The notes beneath the pieces were generated by a model that worked only from the letters and a program-made list of their open reading frames with translations, had not been told where the DNA came from and searched no databases. This document shows, in pieces, positions 24,287 to 31,944 of a DNA stretch of 64,000 bases; position 1 is the first letter of the stretch, and every line of letters starts with the position of its first letter. The translations under genes were made by a program, and so were the position numbers. The stretch comes from Salinilacihabitans rarus (GTDB lineage: Archaea; Halobacteriota; Halobacteria; Halobacteriales; Natrialbaceae): positions 1,364,001-1,428,000 of the forward strand of contig NZ_CP100762.1 in NCBI RefSeq assembly GCF_024296665.1, written 5' to 3'.

Positions 24287-25093
24287 ATGGTCTCGCTGGC
24301 TGAAGTCGTGTTCGTCGCCGCCCTCGCCGGCTGTGCGACCGGCATCGGCGCGCTCCCCGCGCTCGCGTCCGACCGCGTGAGCCACCGCCTCTACGACGGC
24401 GCGCTGGGGCTCGCCGCCGGGATCATGGTCGGAGCGGCGGTCTTCGCGCTCGTGTTGCCGGGGCTCGAACTCGGTTCCCCGTGGGAACTCGTCGCGGGGC
24501 TCCTGCTGGGCGGCGCGTTCCTCCTCGGGACGAACGCCATCCTCCCGCACGTCCACGTCGAGGTCGGCCGCGAGGAACAGGAGGGGACCATCGCGATGGC
24601 CACGCGCGACGACGCCGACCCGCTCTCGATCGAGAACGGCGAGGACCTGCGGAAGGCGTTGCTGGTCGGCGCCGCCGTCACCATCCACAACGTCCCCGAG
24701 GGGCTCGCGGTCGGCATCGCCTTCGCCAGCGGCGAGGAGGCGGTCGGCCTCGCGCTCGCGGTCGCCATCGCCGTCCAGAACGTCCCGGACGGCTTCGCGA
24801 TGGCCGTCCCCGCGATCCGCGCGGGCGTCTCGAACGCGAAGACGCTCGGGCTGACGACGGTCTCCGGCGGCGTGCCCGAACCGCTGGCCGCCGCGCTCGG
24901 CTTCGGTCTCGTCGCGTTCGTCACCGGACTGTTCCCGATGGCGGCGGGCTTCGCCGCCGGCGCCATGATCGCCGTCGTCTTCCGCGAACTCATCCCCTCC
25001 AGCCACGGCCACGGCTACGCCGACACCGCGACGGCGACGTTCGTCGTGGGCTTCGCCGTCATGCTCGTCGTCGACACCGTGCTCGCGGTCTGA
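24287..25093 (+). CDS. ZIP family metal transporter (GufA-like)
   Basis: 268 residues with eight hydrophobic segments. ATG 24287 was chosen because it begins directly with the first helix (MVSLAEVVFVAALAGCATGIGAL). The metal-binding helices 4 and 5 carry HNVPEGLAVG and QNVPDGFAM, the pair typical of the GufA branch. A short acidic cytoplasmic loop between helices 3 and 4 (EVGREEQEGTIAMATRDDADPL) lacks the His-rich run of many ZIPs. The C-terminus ends inside the last helix (FVVGFAVMLVVDTVLAV). Imports divalent metal such as Zn2+ or Mn2+; specificity unknown. The next gene follows after 52 bp. Confidence 0.9.
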   Translation: MVSLAEVVFVAALAGCATGIGALPALASDRVSHRLYDGALGLAAGIMVGAAVFALVLPGLELGSPWELVAGLLLGGAFLLGTNAILPHVHVEVGREEQEGTIAMATRDDADPLSIENGEDLRKALLVGAAVTIHNVPEGLAVGIAFASGEEAVGLALAVAIAVQNVPDGFAMAVPAIRAGVSNAKTLGLTTVSGGVPEPLAAALGFGLVAFVTGLFPMAAGFAAGAMIAVVFRELIPSSHGHGYADTATATFVVGFAVMLVVDTVLAV

Positions 25094-25145
25094 CCGCCGT
25101 TCCGCGACGCGTACGTTTTTCCCGCCGGTGCGAGAATCCGGCCCC

Positions 25146-25922
25146 ATGACGCTCGCATCGACACTCCGCGCCCGCGACCCGGCCGTCGGCAACTGGCTCA
25201 CGCTCGCCGACCCCGCCGTCGCCGAGATCAGCGCCGAACTCGGCTTCGACTTCGTCGTCGTCGACGTCGAGCACACGCCCCACTCGCTGGAGACGGCGCT
25301 CGAACTGGTCCGCGCCGTCGACGCCGCCGACGCCGACGCCGAGGCGCTCGTCCGCCTCCCGTGGAACGACCCCGTGGTCGCAAAGCGCGTCCTCGACTTC
25401 GACGTCGCCGGCGTGCTCGCGCCGATGATCGGGAGCGCCGACGAGGCCGCGTCGCTCGTCGAGGCGACGCGCTACCCGCCCGAGGGGGTCCGCGGCGTCG
25501 CCGGCGGCCGGGCCGCCCGTTACGGCATCGACCTCGAAGGGTACGTCGAGCGCGCGAACGACGAAATCCTGACGGTCGCCCAGATCGAGACCGTCGAGGG
25601 CCTCGAAAACGTCGAGGAGATCGCCGCCGTCGACGGCCTCGACGCGCTCTTTCTCGGCCCGGCCGACCTCTCGGCCAGCCTCGGCCGCTTCGGCGAGTGG
25701 GACAGCGACGCGTTCCTCGACGCGGTCGACCGCGTGCTCGACGCGGCCCACGCGGTCGACAAGCCCGTCTCGACGCTCGCGCTGGGCGACGAGGAGATCG
25801 AACGCTGGCTCGACCGCGGCTTCGACTTCGTGATGGCCGGGCTGGACGCGAGTTACGTCGTCGAGGGGAGTCGCCGGGCGAAGTCGACGTTCGAGGCGGC
25901 GGTCGAGGAGCGCGAGGGGTAA
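25146..25922 (+). CDS. HpcH/HpaI family aldolase
   Basis: 258 residues starting at ATG 25146 (MTLASTLRARDPAVGNWLTL). The TIM-barrel class II pyruvate aldolase signatures are present: FDFVVVDVEHTPHSLET (catalytic His region), LVRLPWNDPVVAKRVLDFDVAGVLAPMI, YPPEGVRGVAGGRAARYG, IETVEGLENVEEIAAVDGLDALFLGPADLSASLG (metal ligands Glu and Asp). Members cleave 4-hydroxy-2-ketoacids to pyruvate and an aldehyde, or act as related lyases. Substrate not determinable here. It is the last gene before an IS relic and a change in base composition. Confidence 0.9.
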   Translation: MTLASTLRARDPAVGNWLTLADPAVAEISAELGFDFVVVDVEHTPHSLETALELVRAVDAADADAEALVRLPWNDPVVAKRVLDFDVAGVLAPMIGSADEAASLVEATRYPPEGVRGVAGGRAARYGIDLEGYVERANDEILTVAQIETVEGLENVEEIAAVDGLDALFLGPADLSASLGRFGEWDSDAFLDAVDRVLDAAHAVDKPVSTLALGDEEIERWLDRGFDFVMAGLDASYVVEGSRRAKSTFEAAVEEREG

Positions 25923-25923
25923 G

Positions 25924-26046
25924 CGGCTCGCCGAACTTCCTGCCCCGTCAACGCTGTGCAAAGCGTTCGACCGACTCGATATGGCCGTCCGGCGAGTGCT
26001 GCTCAATCTCTCTGCTCCGCTGCTCCCGACCAGCGGTGGTACATAG
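25924..26046 (+). pseudogene. Relic of an IS5-type haloarchaeal transposase
   Basis: Two bases after the aldolase stop, a frame reads RLAELPAPSTLCKAFDRL then DMAVRRVLLNLSAPLLPTSGGT before TAG at 26044-26046. From memory this matches an internal block of ISH-type IS5 transposases (…LPSPSTLCKAFDRLxMxVWRVLL…SGH…). Nothing of the start, the DDE core or the inverted repeats is present, so it is a 40-codon fragment. It marks the left edge of the lower-GC region that follows. Confidence 0.6.
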
Positions 26047-26070
26047 CGATCGTACACGTTTCCCACGATG

Positions 26071-26078
26071 TTAAATAT
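26071..26078 (+). promoter_or_regulatory. TATA box of the CPBP protease gene
   Basis: TTAAATAT lies 22-29 nt before ATG 26100, so the transcript would be essentially leaderless. Immediately upstream, ATCGT and ACGAT form a short inverted repeat with a 10-base spacer. Confidence 0.5.
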
Positions 26079-26099
26079 CTACAGGATGGAAAGTCAACG

Positions 26100-27014
26100 A
26101 TGGAAAAAACCGTTGGACGCACGATCGGGAACACTAACGTTCAATTGTCGAATCCCTGGATATTCTTCGCAATTACGTTTGCTTTCACGTGGGCGTTCTG
26201 GATCCCAGCGATCGTCTTCGATCTTGCGTTCGATACTGCTCTCGGACTCTTGTTCCTCCTCCTGGGGCTCCTCGGACCGGGCATCACTGGTGTTGCACTC
26301 GTGAAGTTGCTGTATACCGAAAGCGCCCAGAAGGACTTCCGGGACCGTGTCACGAATATCCGCCGGATCGGCATTCAGTGGTATCTTGCCGTCTTCTTAT
26401 ACGCGCCGATACTGTTCGCTATCGCAGCAGGTATCGATATGCTGTTGGGCGGCACCGGCTACTTCGTGGCTGATTGGGTATCACAGCTAACGTCTAATCC
26501 AGCTGCGTTCCTCCCGACACTGCTTTTTTCGACACTCCCACCGGTTCTCGAAGAGTTAGGCTGGCGTGGTTATGCACTGGACCAACTCCAACGAACACGG
26601 ACCGCGTTAGCTGCCGGGCTGGTTCTGGGCGTCTTCTGGGCTGCCTGGCACCTCCCACTCTTTCTCATTGAAGGGACAAACCAGCACGACGCTGTTGGAT
26701 TCCTGACGATTGACTTCTGGTTGTTCATGATCGGCGTCGTCGCACTCTCCGTCGCATTCACCTGGATACACAACGGTACTGGAGGGAGTATCCTTGCAAG
26801 CATCCTGCTACACTCCTGGACTAACTTCACCCTGCAGACCTTTGAGGGGACACTTCGCACGGATATCGTATTTTACGCCGGTACCCTGTGGGCCTTCGTC
26901 GCACTCGTTGCAATGATCTACGGTGTGAAAACCCTGGCAAGAGGGGATGACCTCCCACATCCGACCCTTAGAACACAGCCGACCGCCACGTCAGGCGACA
27001 GTCGGGATCCGTAG
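26100..27014 (+). CDS. CPBP family intramembrane glutamic endopeptidase (CAAX protease-like)
   Basis: 304 residues with about eight hydrophobic segments. The three catalytic blocks of the Abi/CPBP family are intact: EELGWR at 141-146, FWAAWHLP with His174, and HSWTN with His228 and Asn232. The enzyme sits in the membrane and cleaves within or near it; in other organisms it processes prenylated proteins or confers bacteriocin immunity. Base composition is unlike its neighbours: one 60-base line (26161) is 50% GC against 75% in a typical line. ATG 26100 is set by the TATA box. It follows an IS relic, so recent acquisition is likely. Target unknown. Confidence 0.9.
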   Translation: MEKTVGRTIGNTNVQLSNPWIFFAITFAFTWAFWIPAIVFDLAFDTALGLLFLLLGLLGPGITGVALVKLLYTESAQKDFRDRVTNIRRIGIQWYLAVFLYAPILFAIAAGIDMLLGGTGYFVADWVSQLTSNPAAFLPTLLFSTLPPVLEELGWRGYALDQLQRTRTALAAGLVLGVFWAAWHLPLFLIEGTNQHDAVGFLTIDFWLFMIGVVALSVAFTWIHNGTGGSILASILLHSWTNFTLQTFEGTLRTDIVFYAGTLWAFVALVAMIYGVKTLARGDDLPHPTLRTQPTATSGDSRDP

Positions 27015-27736
27015 GTGTATGCATCCACGTGATTGATTGTTCAGATCGTCGCTCACATCATTTGAGTGATGTTAGCTGCTTGACCGCCGTGCTGAATATC
27101 TATCAGTCCTGATACAGCGTCCAGCGGCCACTGAGCACGTGTAGTGAGCAGTAGTTCATGGAATCAACTGTCTAGGGCTCTGAGCCGCATCTCGTTTTCT
27201 CTCGGCTCGTACTGGCAGTCGTGCCGAACCCGTCCTCTGTATTCACCACGGCGCTTCTGACGGCAGTACGGCATTTCGGCCAGACGGCGGAACGCGGCAA
27301 AAGACCGATCGGTTCGCTCGATGCGCGAGAGCGGCGCGTAGATTGCGAAACGGGAGTTCGTCATCGAATCGACACTAGACACACATCCGTCTCTCGTGTC
27401 GTCAATCGGATAGTGTTTTATATAGAACGTCGACGTGCGGTCGTATGCGCCGTGTCCCGGCAGGCGCCGTGGACACTCGGAGCGGCACGGAATACCATAC
27501 CGCAGTCGTCTCGCAGCGGTCCCCGGCCCGACCGAACCAGTCGCCACCACCACCGTTGCGTTCCGGTGACCGGTATCGACGCGCGGCATCGGGAGGCCCG
27601 GGGAGAGGAACGACGCCAAACGAATCGTAGCGATGGACGACACGTTTCCGGAAGGACGAGCGACCGTCTCGGGAGGACGCCCCGAAGCGGGTCGCCCACC
27701 GGCGGCGATATCGTCACGGAGATGGAGTGAACTTCG
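27015..27736. other. 722-bp intergenic region in the lower-GC stretch
   Basis: I see no protein gene I can support. The first 170 bases are AT-rich and without a frame. On the minus strand 27364-27164 a 66-codon frame (MTNSRFAIYAPLSRIERT…) follows a TATA-like CTATATAAAA, but I do not recognise it. On the plus strand TTTTATATA (27416-27424) is a strong TATA box. ATG 27445 lies at leaderless distance and opens a 61-codon Arg/Pro-rich frame (to 27630); a 39-codon frame starts at 27633 and overlaps the SulP start. These may be a leader of the SulP transcript or decayed sequence. Confidence 0.5.
27416..27424 (+). promoter_or_regulatory. Strong TATA box upstream of the SulP gene
   Basis: TTTTATATA, about 25 nt before a possible transcription start near 27445. 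If it serves the SulP gene at 27737, the mRNA would have a leader near 290 nt, unusually long for a haloarchaeon. The sequence is close to palindromic and could also work on the other strand. Confidence 0.5.
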
Positions 27737-29461
27737 GTGCCAGAAGAACGCCTAACGGAACGGATTAGCGGACGATTTTCGTCGATTTTCCCGGTGCTGG
27801 AGTGGCTTCCGCGGTACGACGCGTCGTGGCTCCGTCTGGACGTCGTCGCGGGAATCACCGTCGCGGCGTCGGTCATTCCCGAAGGGTTGGCGTACGCGTC
27901 GCTGGCGAACTTGCCACCGGAGACCGGCCTGTACGCCGGGTTGCTGGCCGTCGTCGCCTACCTTTTCTTCGGCACCTCCCGGCAGGTCATCGTGGGGCCG
28001 ACCTCGGCGCTGGCGATTCTGCTCGCGAGCGGTGTCGGAGCCGTCGCTGGCGGCAACGCCGCCTCGTACGCGTCGCTCGTTACCGTGACGACGGTCCTCG
28101 TCGGTCTCTTCGCAGTTGTCGCGTGGGCGTTCCGGTTGGGGTTTCTCGTCCAGTTCATCTCCGGATCGGTGCTCACGGGGTTTTCCGCCGGGGCGGCGCT
28201 GTATATAATGTCGACACAGGTGAACAAACTGCTCGGCATCGAGAGCACCACGCCGGACGCCTTCGTTTGGCAGACGTTCTTCGGGCGGATCTGGTACGCC
28301 GGGACCCATCTCGCCGAGACGAACCCCGAGACGCTGGCCGTCGGCGGTGGTGGCATCGTGTTGCTCGTCCTCGGGGAACGGTACCTGCCGCGCGCTCCGA
28401 ACGCGCTCGTCGTCGTCCTCTCGATCGTGCTCATGTCGGTGACGGATCTGCAGGCCCGCGGTGTCGCCATCGTCGGGTCGATTCCGAGCGGGCTCCCGTC
28501 GCTTACGGTTCCGGCGATTCCCAGCGTCTCGACGCTCGGTTCTCTCGTCCCCGTCGCCGCCGCGTTGTTCCTCCTTTCCTACGTCGAAGGGATCAGCACC
28601 GTCGAGACGTTTGCCAGACGCCACGACTACCGGACCGATGCGAATCAGGAGTTGCTGGCCGACGGCGTCGCCAACCTCGCCGCCGGCCTCGGTGGCGGGT
28701 TCGCCGTCGGTGGGAGCATGTCTCGGTCGGCGCTCAACGACGCCGTCGGCGGCAAGACACAGCTCACGAACGCCGTCGTCGCTCTCGCGCTCGTCGTCGT
28801 CTTGCTCTTTCTCACCGCCGCGTTCACGAACCTCCCGGAGACGATCCTCGCAGCCATCGTTATCGTCGCCGTCACGGGCCTGATCGACACGAGCGCACTC
28901 CGTCAGCTGTACCGCGTGAGCACGAGCGAGTTTGCTATCGCGATGTCGGCCTTACTCGGGGTGCTCGCGGTCGGGATGCTCTGGGGGATCTTCGTCGGCG
29001 TCGTCCTCTCGTTGCTGGTCGCGATTTCCCGGGTGAGTCGTCCATCGACACACGAACTCGGCCGGGTCGCTGGGACGGAGCATTTCGTCGCTCTCGATCT
29101 GTATCCGGCGGCGAAGACCGCCACGGACGTGTTCGTCTACCGCGTCGAAGCCGAACTGTTCTACGCGAACGCAGAGAGGGTTCGGACCGACCTCCTCGAC
29201 CGGCTTGCGGAACGCGACACCGACGTCGAAGTCGTCGTCTTCGACCTCACGTCGTCGCCGACGATCGACTTCGGGGCCGCACAGATGCTGGAAACGCTCC
29301 AGCAGAAACTCGAGTCGCGTGGAATCGACCTCCGTTTTGCGGAGGCGGACGCCGAGATCGTACGGATGTTGGAAACGACGGGAGTGGCGGCGAGCGCCGG
29401 CGGCGTGAAACCCGAGGAATCGGTCCACGACGTCATCGACCGCTGGAGGGCGGAACGATAG
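27737..29461 (+). CDS. SulP family anion transporter with STAS domain
   Basis: 574 residues. The membrane domain (about 20-430) begins with LDVVAGITVAASVIPEGLAYASLANLPPETGLYAG, the SulP signature, and has about 12-14 helices; GTSRQVIVGPTSALAILL and GISTVETFARRHDYRTDANQELLADGVANL are family blocks. The STAS domain (about 445-560) reads VFVYRVEAELFYANAERVRTDLL and VVFDLTSSPTIDFGAAQMLETL. It imports sulfate, bicarbonate or another anion. The GTG start has GGAGTGA 6 nt upstream. GC (about 55% in one line) is below the genome level, in line with the neighbouring CPBP gene. No carbonic anhydrase or sulfate genes are adjacent. Confidence 0.92.
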   Translation: MPEERLTERISGRFSSIFPVLEWLPRYDASWLRLDVVAGITVAASVIPEGLAYASLANLPPETGLYAGLLAVVAYLFFGTSRQVIVGPTSALAILLASGVGAVAGGNAASYASLVTVTTVLVGLFAVVAWAFRLGFLVQFISGSVLTGFSAGAALYIMSTQVNKLLGIESTTPDAFVWQTFFGRIWYAGTHLAETNPETLAVGGGGIVLLVLGERYLPRAPNALVVVLSIVLMSVTDLQARGVAIVGSIPSGLPSLTVPAIPSVSTLGSLVPVAAALFLLSYVEGISTVETFARRHDYRTDANQELLADGVANLAAGLGGGFAVGGSMSRSALNDAVGGKTQLTNAVVALALVVVLLFLTAAFTNLPETILAAIVIVAVTGLIDTSALRQLYRVSTSEFAIAMSALLGVLAVGMLWGIFVGVVLSLLVAISRVSRPSTHELGRVAGTEHFVALDLYPAAKTATDVFVYRVEAELFYANAERVRTDLLDRLAERDTDVEVVVFDLTSSPTIDFGAAQMLETLQQKLESRGIDLRFAEADAEIVRMLETTGVAASAGGVKPEESVHDVIDRWRAER

Positions 29462-29717
29462 CTGGCGCCGTCGATTCGGCCGAGACGGGCAAGTCGGCAA
29501 ACGAACGTGAGCCGACGAATCCAGCCTCCGTCTTCGCACGTCGCGCTCGCCGGTGATTCGTCGCTCGATCACGGCTCGCCGAATACGGGCCCTCGATCGG
29601 AGGATCGGTCACGACAACGAGATACTGCCTCGGACGCACCGTCGCGTCCCGTTGTCCTCGTGTTTCAGGAACCATAGCCGATCGTTATCTCCGCTTGCAC
29701 CCTCTCTCGGGCTAGAT

Positions 29718-30056
29718 ATGGGATCACCGAAACAAGCAGTTGCGGACAAGAAATCGGCAGTTACCTCCTTCGCGGGGGACGCTGAATCGATCAAGTCGTT
29801 CATGGGGTTCGTCCAGAACGCCGAGAGCGACGGAGCGCTAGACGTCAAGACGAAAGAGCTGCTGTCGCTGTCGATCGGGGTCGCGCTCAGGTGTGAAGAC
29901 TGCATCCTCTGGCACCTAGACGCAGCGCTGGAAGCGGGTGCCAGCGAGGACGAAATCGTCGAGACACTGGCGGTCGCCGTCGTCATGGGCGGCGGACCGG
30001 CACTCATGTACGCCACCGAAGCCCACGAGGCGCTGCGGGCGTTCGCTGACGAATAA
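29718..30056 (+). CDS. Carboxymuconolactone decarboxylase/AhpD-like protein
   Basis: 112 residues starting at ATG 29718 (MGSPKQAVADKKSAVTSFAG). A GTTATC TATA-like box lies about 30 nt upstream. The AhpD-like core is DVKTKELLSLSIGVALRCEDCILWHLDAALEAGASEDEIVETL, with the redox pair CxxC (CEDC) and the following His that define the peroxiredoxin-reductase type of the family. GGGPALMYATEAHEAL is the usual C-terminus. It may help reduce peroxides or disulfides. It is the last gene of the compositionally odd stretch; no partner peroxiredoxin is nearby. Confidence 0.88.
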   Translation: MGSPKQAVADKKSAVTSFAGDAESIKSFMGFVQNAESDGALDVKTKELLSLSIGVALRCEDCILWHLDAALEAGASEDEIVETLAVAVVMGGGPALMYATEAHEALRAFADE

Positions 30057-30168
30057 TTTGCTCCGCCGGTCGCGGTCGCGTTCGGGTGCGGAGCGAGGCG
30101 GGGTGATTTTCTCGCGGCCTGTGCCTGTCGAGAGGGCGCGTACCGCTCTCCGACCGGGCTAGAGCTTC

Positions 30169-31830
30169 CTACAGGCGCTTGCTCACGTACGGCCCGTTCT
30201 GGTGGTAGCCAAGCTTCTCGCGGTAGTACTCCCGGGCGCCGATGCCGGAGATGACGCTCAACTTGTCGTAGCCGGCGTCGACGGCGAGGTCCTCGGCGCG
30301 CTCCATCAGCCGGCGGCCGTAGCCCCTGTGCTGGTGGCTGTCGTCGTCGCCCTCGTCGCCCATCGCCACCTCCGAGCCGTAGACGTGCAGTTCGCGCACG
30401 AGCGCGGCGTTTTCGAGTTCCGGACGCACGGGGTCGTTCGGGAACCGGAGCCGACAGAAGCCGATCAGGAGGTCCTGCTCGAAGTCCTCGAACGAGATGA
30501 AGTGTTCCGTGCCGCCGCAGGCCTCGTACTCCAGAACGTCGAGTTCGACGGTCTCGGGGTCCTCGTCGTTCATCCCGACCTCGCGACAGCGGATGCACTC
30601 ACACTCCCAGCCGTGCTCGTCCATGCGCTTTCGGGCGAGTTGCCGGAGGTTGGACTTCCAGACGCCGGCGTCGATGAAGTCCGCGGGGATGTCCCGCTGG
30701 ACGCGCTGGAGGCGCGTGTAACGCGGGATCATGTCCTTGATCTCGGCGACGAGGTCCGCGGCCTCCTCGTTGGTCAGCGGCTCGTACTCGTCGCGGTGCC
30801 ACCAGTCGTAGGTCGCGGTGCCGCGGACGACGAGCGTCGGGTAGATCTTGAGGTAGTCGGGCTTCCACTCCTCGCGCTCGAAGAGCCGCCGGAAGTCTTC
30901 GAGACACATCTCCTCGGACATGCCGGGCTGGCCGGGCATCATGTGGAAGCCGACCTTGAACGCGGCGTCGCGCAGGCGGCGGTTGGCGTCCATCGACGCG
31001 GCGACGCCGTGGCCGCGGTGCATCTCCCGGTTGATCCGCTCGTAGGTGGTCTGGACCCCGACCTCGACTTTGGTGCCCCCGAGGTCGAGCATCCGGTCTA
31101 CCTGCTCGGGGTCACACCAGTCGGGTTTGGTCTCGAAGGTGGTCCCGATGTTGCGGACGTCCGCGGTCTCGTTCTCGGCGACGACGTCCTCGAGGTACTT
31201 CCACTCGTACTCCTCCGGAGCCTGCGCGAAGCTCTTCCCTTCGGCGGGCCGGGGTTCGGCGTCGACGTCGTAGTCGTTCATCGCCTCCAGCGCGCGCTTG
31301 ACGAACCACTCCTGGTAGTCGTGGCTGCGGGCGGTCATCGTCCCGCCCATGAGGATGAGTTCGACCTTGTCGACGGGGTGACCGATCTCGCGAAGCTGGT
31401 GCAGTCGCAGGGTTACCTGTCCGTACGGATCGTAATCGTTCTGGACGCCGCGGGCGGCGGCGGGCTCCTCGCCGGTGTAGCTCTGCGAGGAGGAAAACTC
31501 CGAGTCGGGGCCGCCGGGGCAGTAGAGGCACTTGCCGTGGGGACACCGCTCGGGCGAGGTCATGATCGCCACCGGCGAGACGCCCGACGCGGTACGGACG
31601 GGCTTGCGCCGCAGCACCGATTCGAGTTCCTCGCGGTGCTCCTCGGGGGCGTAGTCGAGCAGTTCGGAGTTCTTCGGCACCTTCGGCGCCGAGTACTCCG
31701 AACAGGCCTCTAACTTGGCCTTCTCGACGTCGTCGGCGTCGACCTCGCCCGCGAGGATGCGCTCGACGAGCGTCTCGCAGACGGCCTCGAACGCCTCGGC
31801 CTCGCTCCCGTCCGGCGTCTCGGTACTCAC
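30169..31830 (-). CDS. elp3: tRNA uridine(34) acetyltransferase Elp3
   Basis: 553 residues. The radical SAM cluster motif is CPHGKCLYC (Cys96, Cys101, Cys104), spaced CX4CX2C as in Elp3. The core continues with ELILMGGTMTARSHDYQEWFVK, VEVGVQTTYERINREMHRGH and GFHMMPGQPGMS. A C-terminal GNAT domain (about 395-553) has the acetyl-CoA loop HQHRGYGRRLMERAEDLA and ends SGIGAREYYREKLGYHQNGPYV. In archaea Elp3 alone carboxymethylates wobble uridine using acetyl-CoA and SAM. Length and domain order are normal. Divergent from the mrp operon. Confidence 0.96.
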   Translation of the reverse strand: MSTETPDGSEAEAFEAVCETLVERILAGEVDADDVEKAKLEACSEYSAPKVPKNSELLDYAPEEHREELESVLRRKPVRTASGVSPVAIMTSPERCPHGKCLYCPGGPDSEFSSSQSYTGEEPAAARGVQNDYDPYGQVTLRLHQLREIGHPVDKVELILMGGTMTARSHDYQEWFVKRALEAMNDYDVDAEPRPAEGKSFAQAPEEYEWKYLEDVVAENETADVRNIGTTFETKPDWCDPEQVDRMLDLGGTKVEVGVQTTYERINREMHRGHGVAASMDANRRLRDAAFKVGFHMMPGQPGMSEEMCLEDFRRLFEREEWKPDYLKIYPTLVVRGTATYDWWHRDEYEPLTNEEAADLVAEIKDMIPRYTRLQRVQRDIPADFIDAGVWKSNLRQLARKRMDEHGWECECIRCREVGMNDEDPETVELDVLEYEACGGTEHFISFEDFEQDLLIGFCRLRFPNDPVRPELENAALVRELHVYGSEVAMGDEGDDDSHQHRGYGRRLMERAEDLAVDAGYDKLSVISGIGAREYYREKLGYHQNGPYVSKRL

Positions 31831-31913
31831 GCTTCGGAGTACGTCGCCGTTCGCGAATAAGCGTGTCGGACTCGCGACCGGTCGTTCGTCGTCTCGCGCC
31901 CGGAAGAGAACCG

Positions 31914-31919
31914 TTAAGG
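31914..31919 (+). promoter_or_regulatory. TATA-like box of the mrp operon
   Basis: TTAAGG lies 26-31 nt before the mrpA ATG at 31945. The start codon would be within a few nucleotides of the transcription start. The shared gap with elp3 is 114 bp. Confidence 0.45.
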
Positions 31920-31944
31920 TGTGCCTGCCGCAAGGGCAGAACGA

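Noticed and set aside
27164-27643. 159-codon minus-strand frame in the gap before the SulP gene
   Set aside because: Arg/Ser-rich with no family resemblance; only its last 66 codons follow a TATA-like box, too weak to call a gene.
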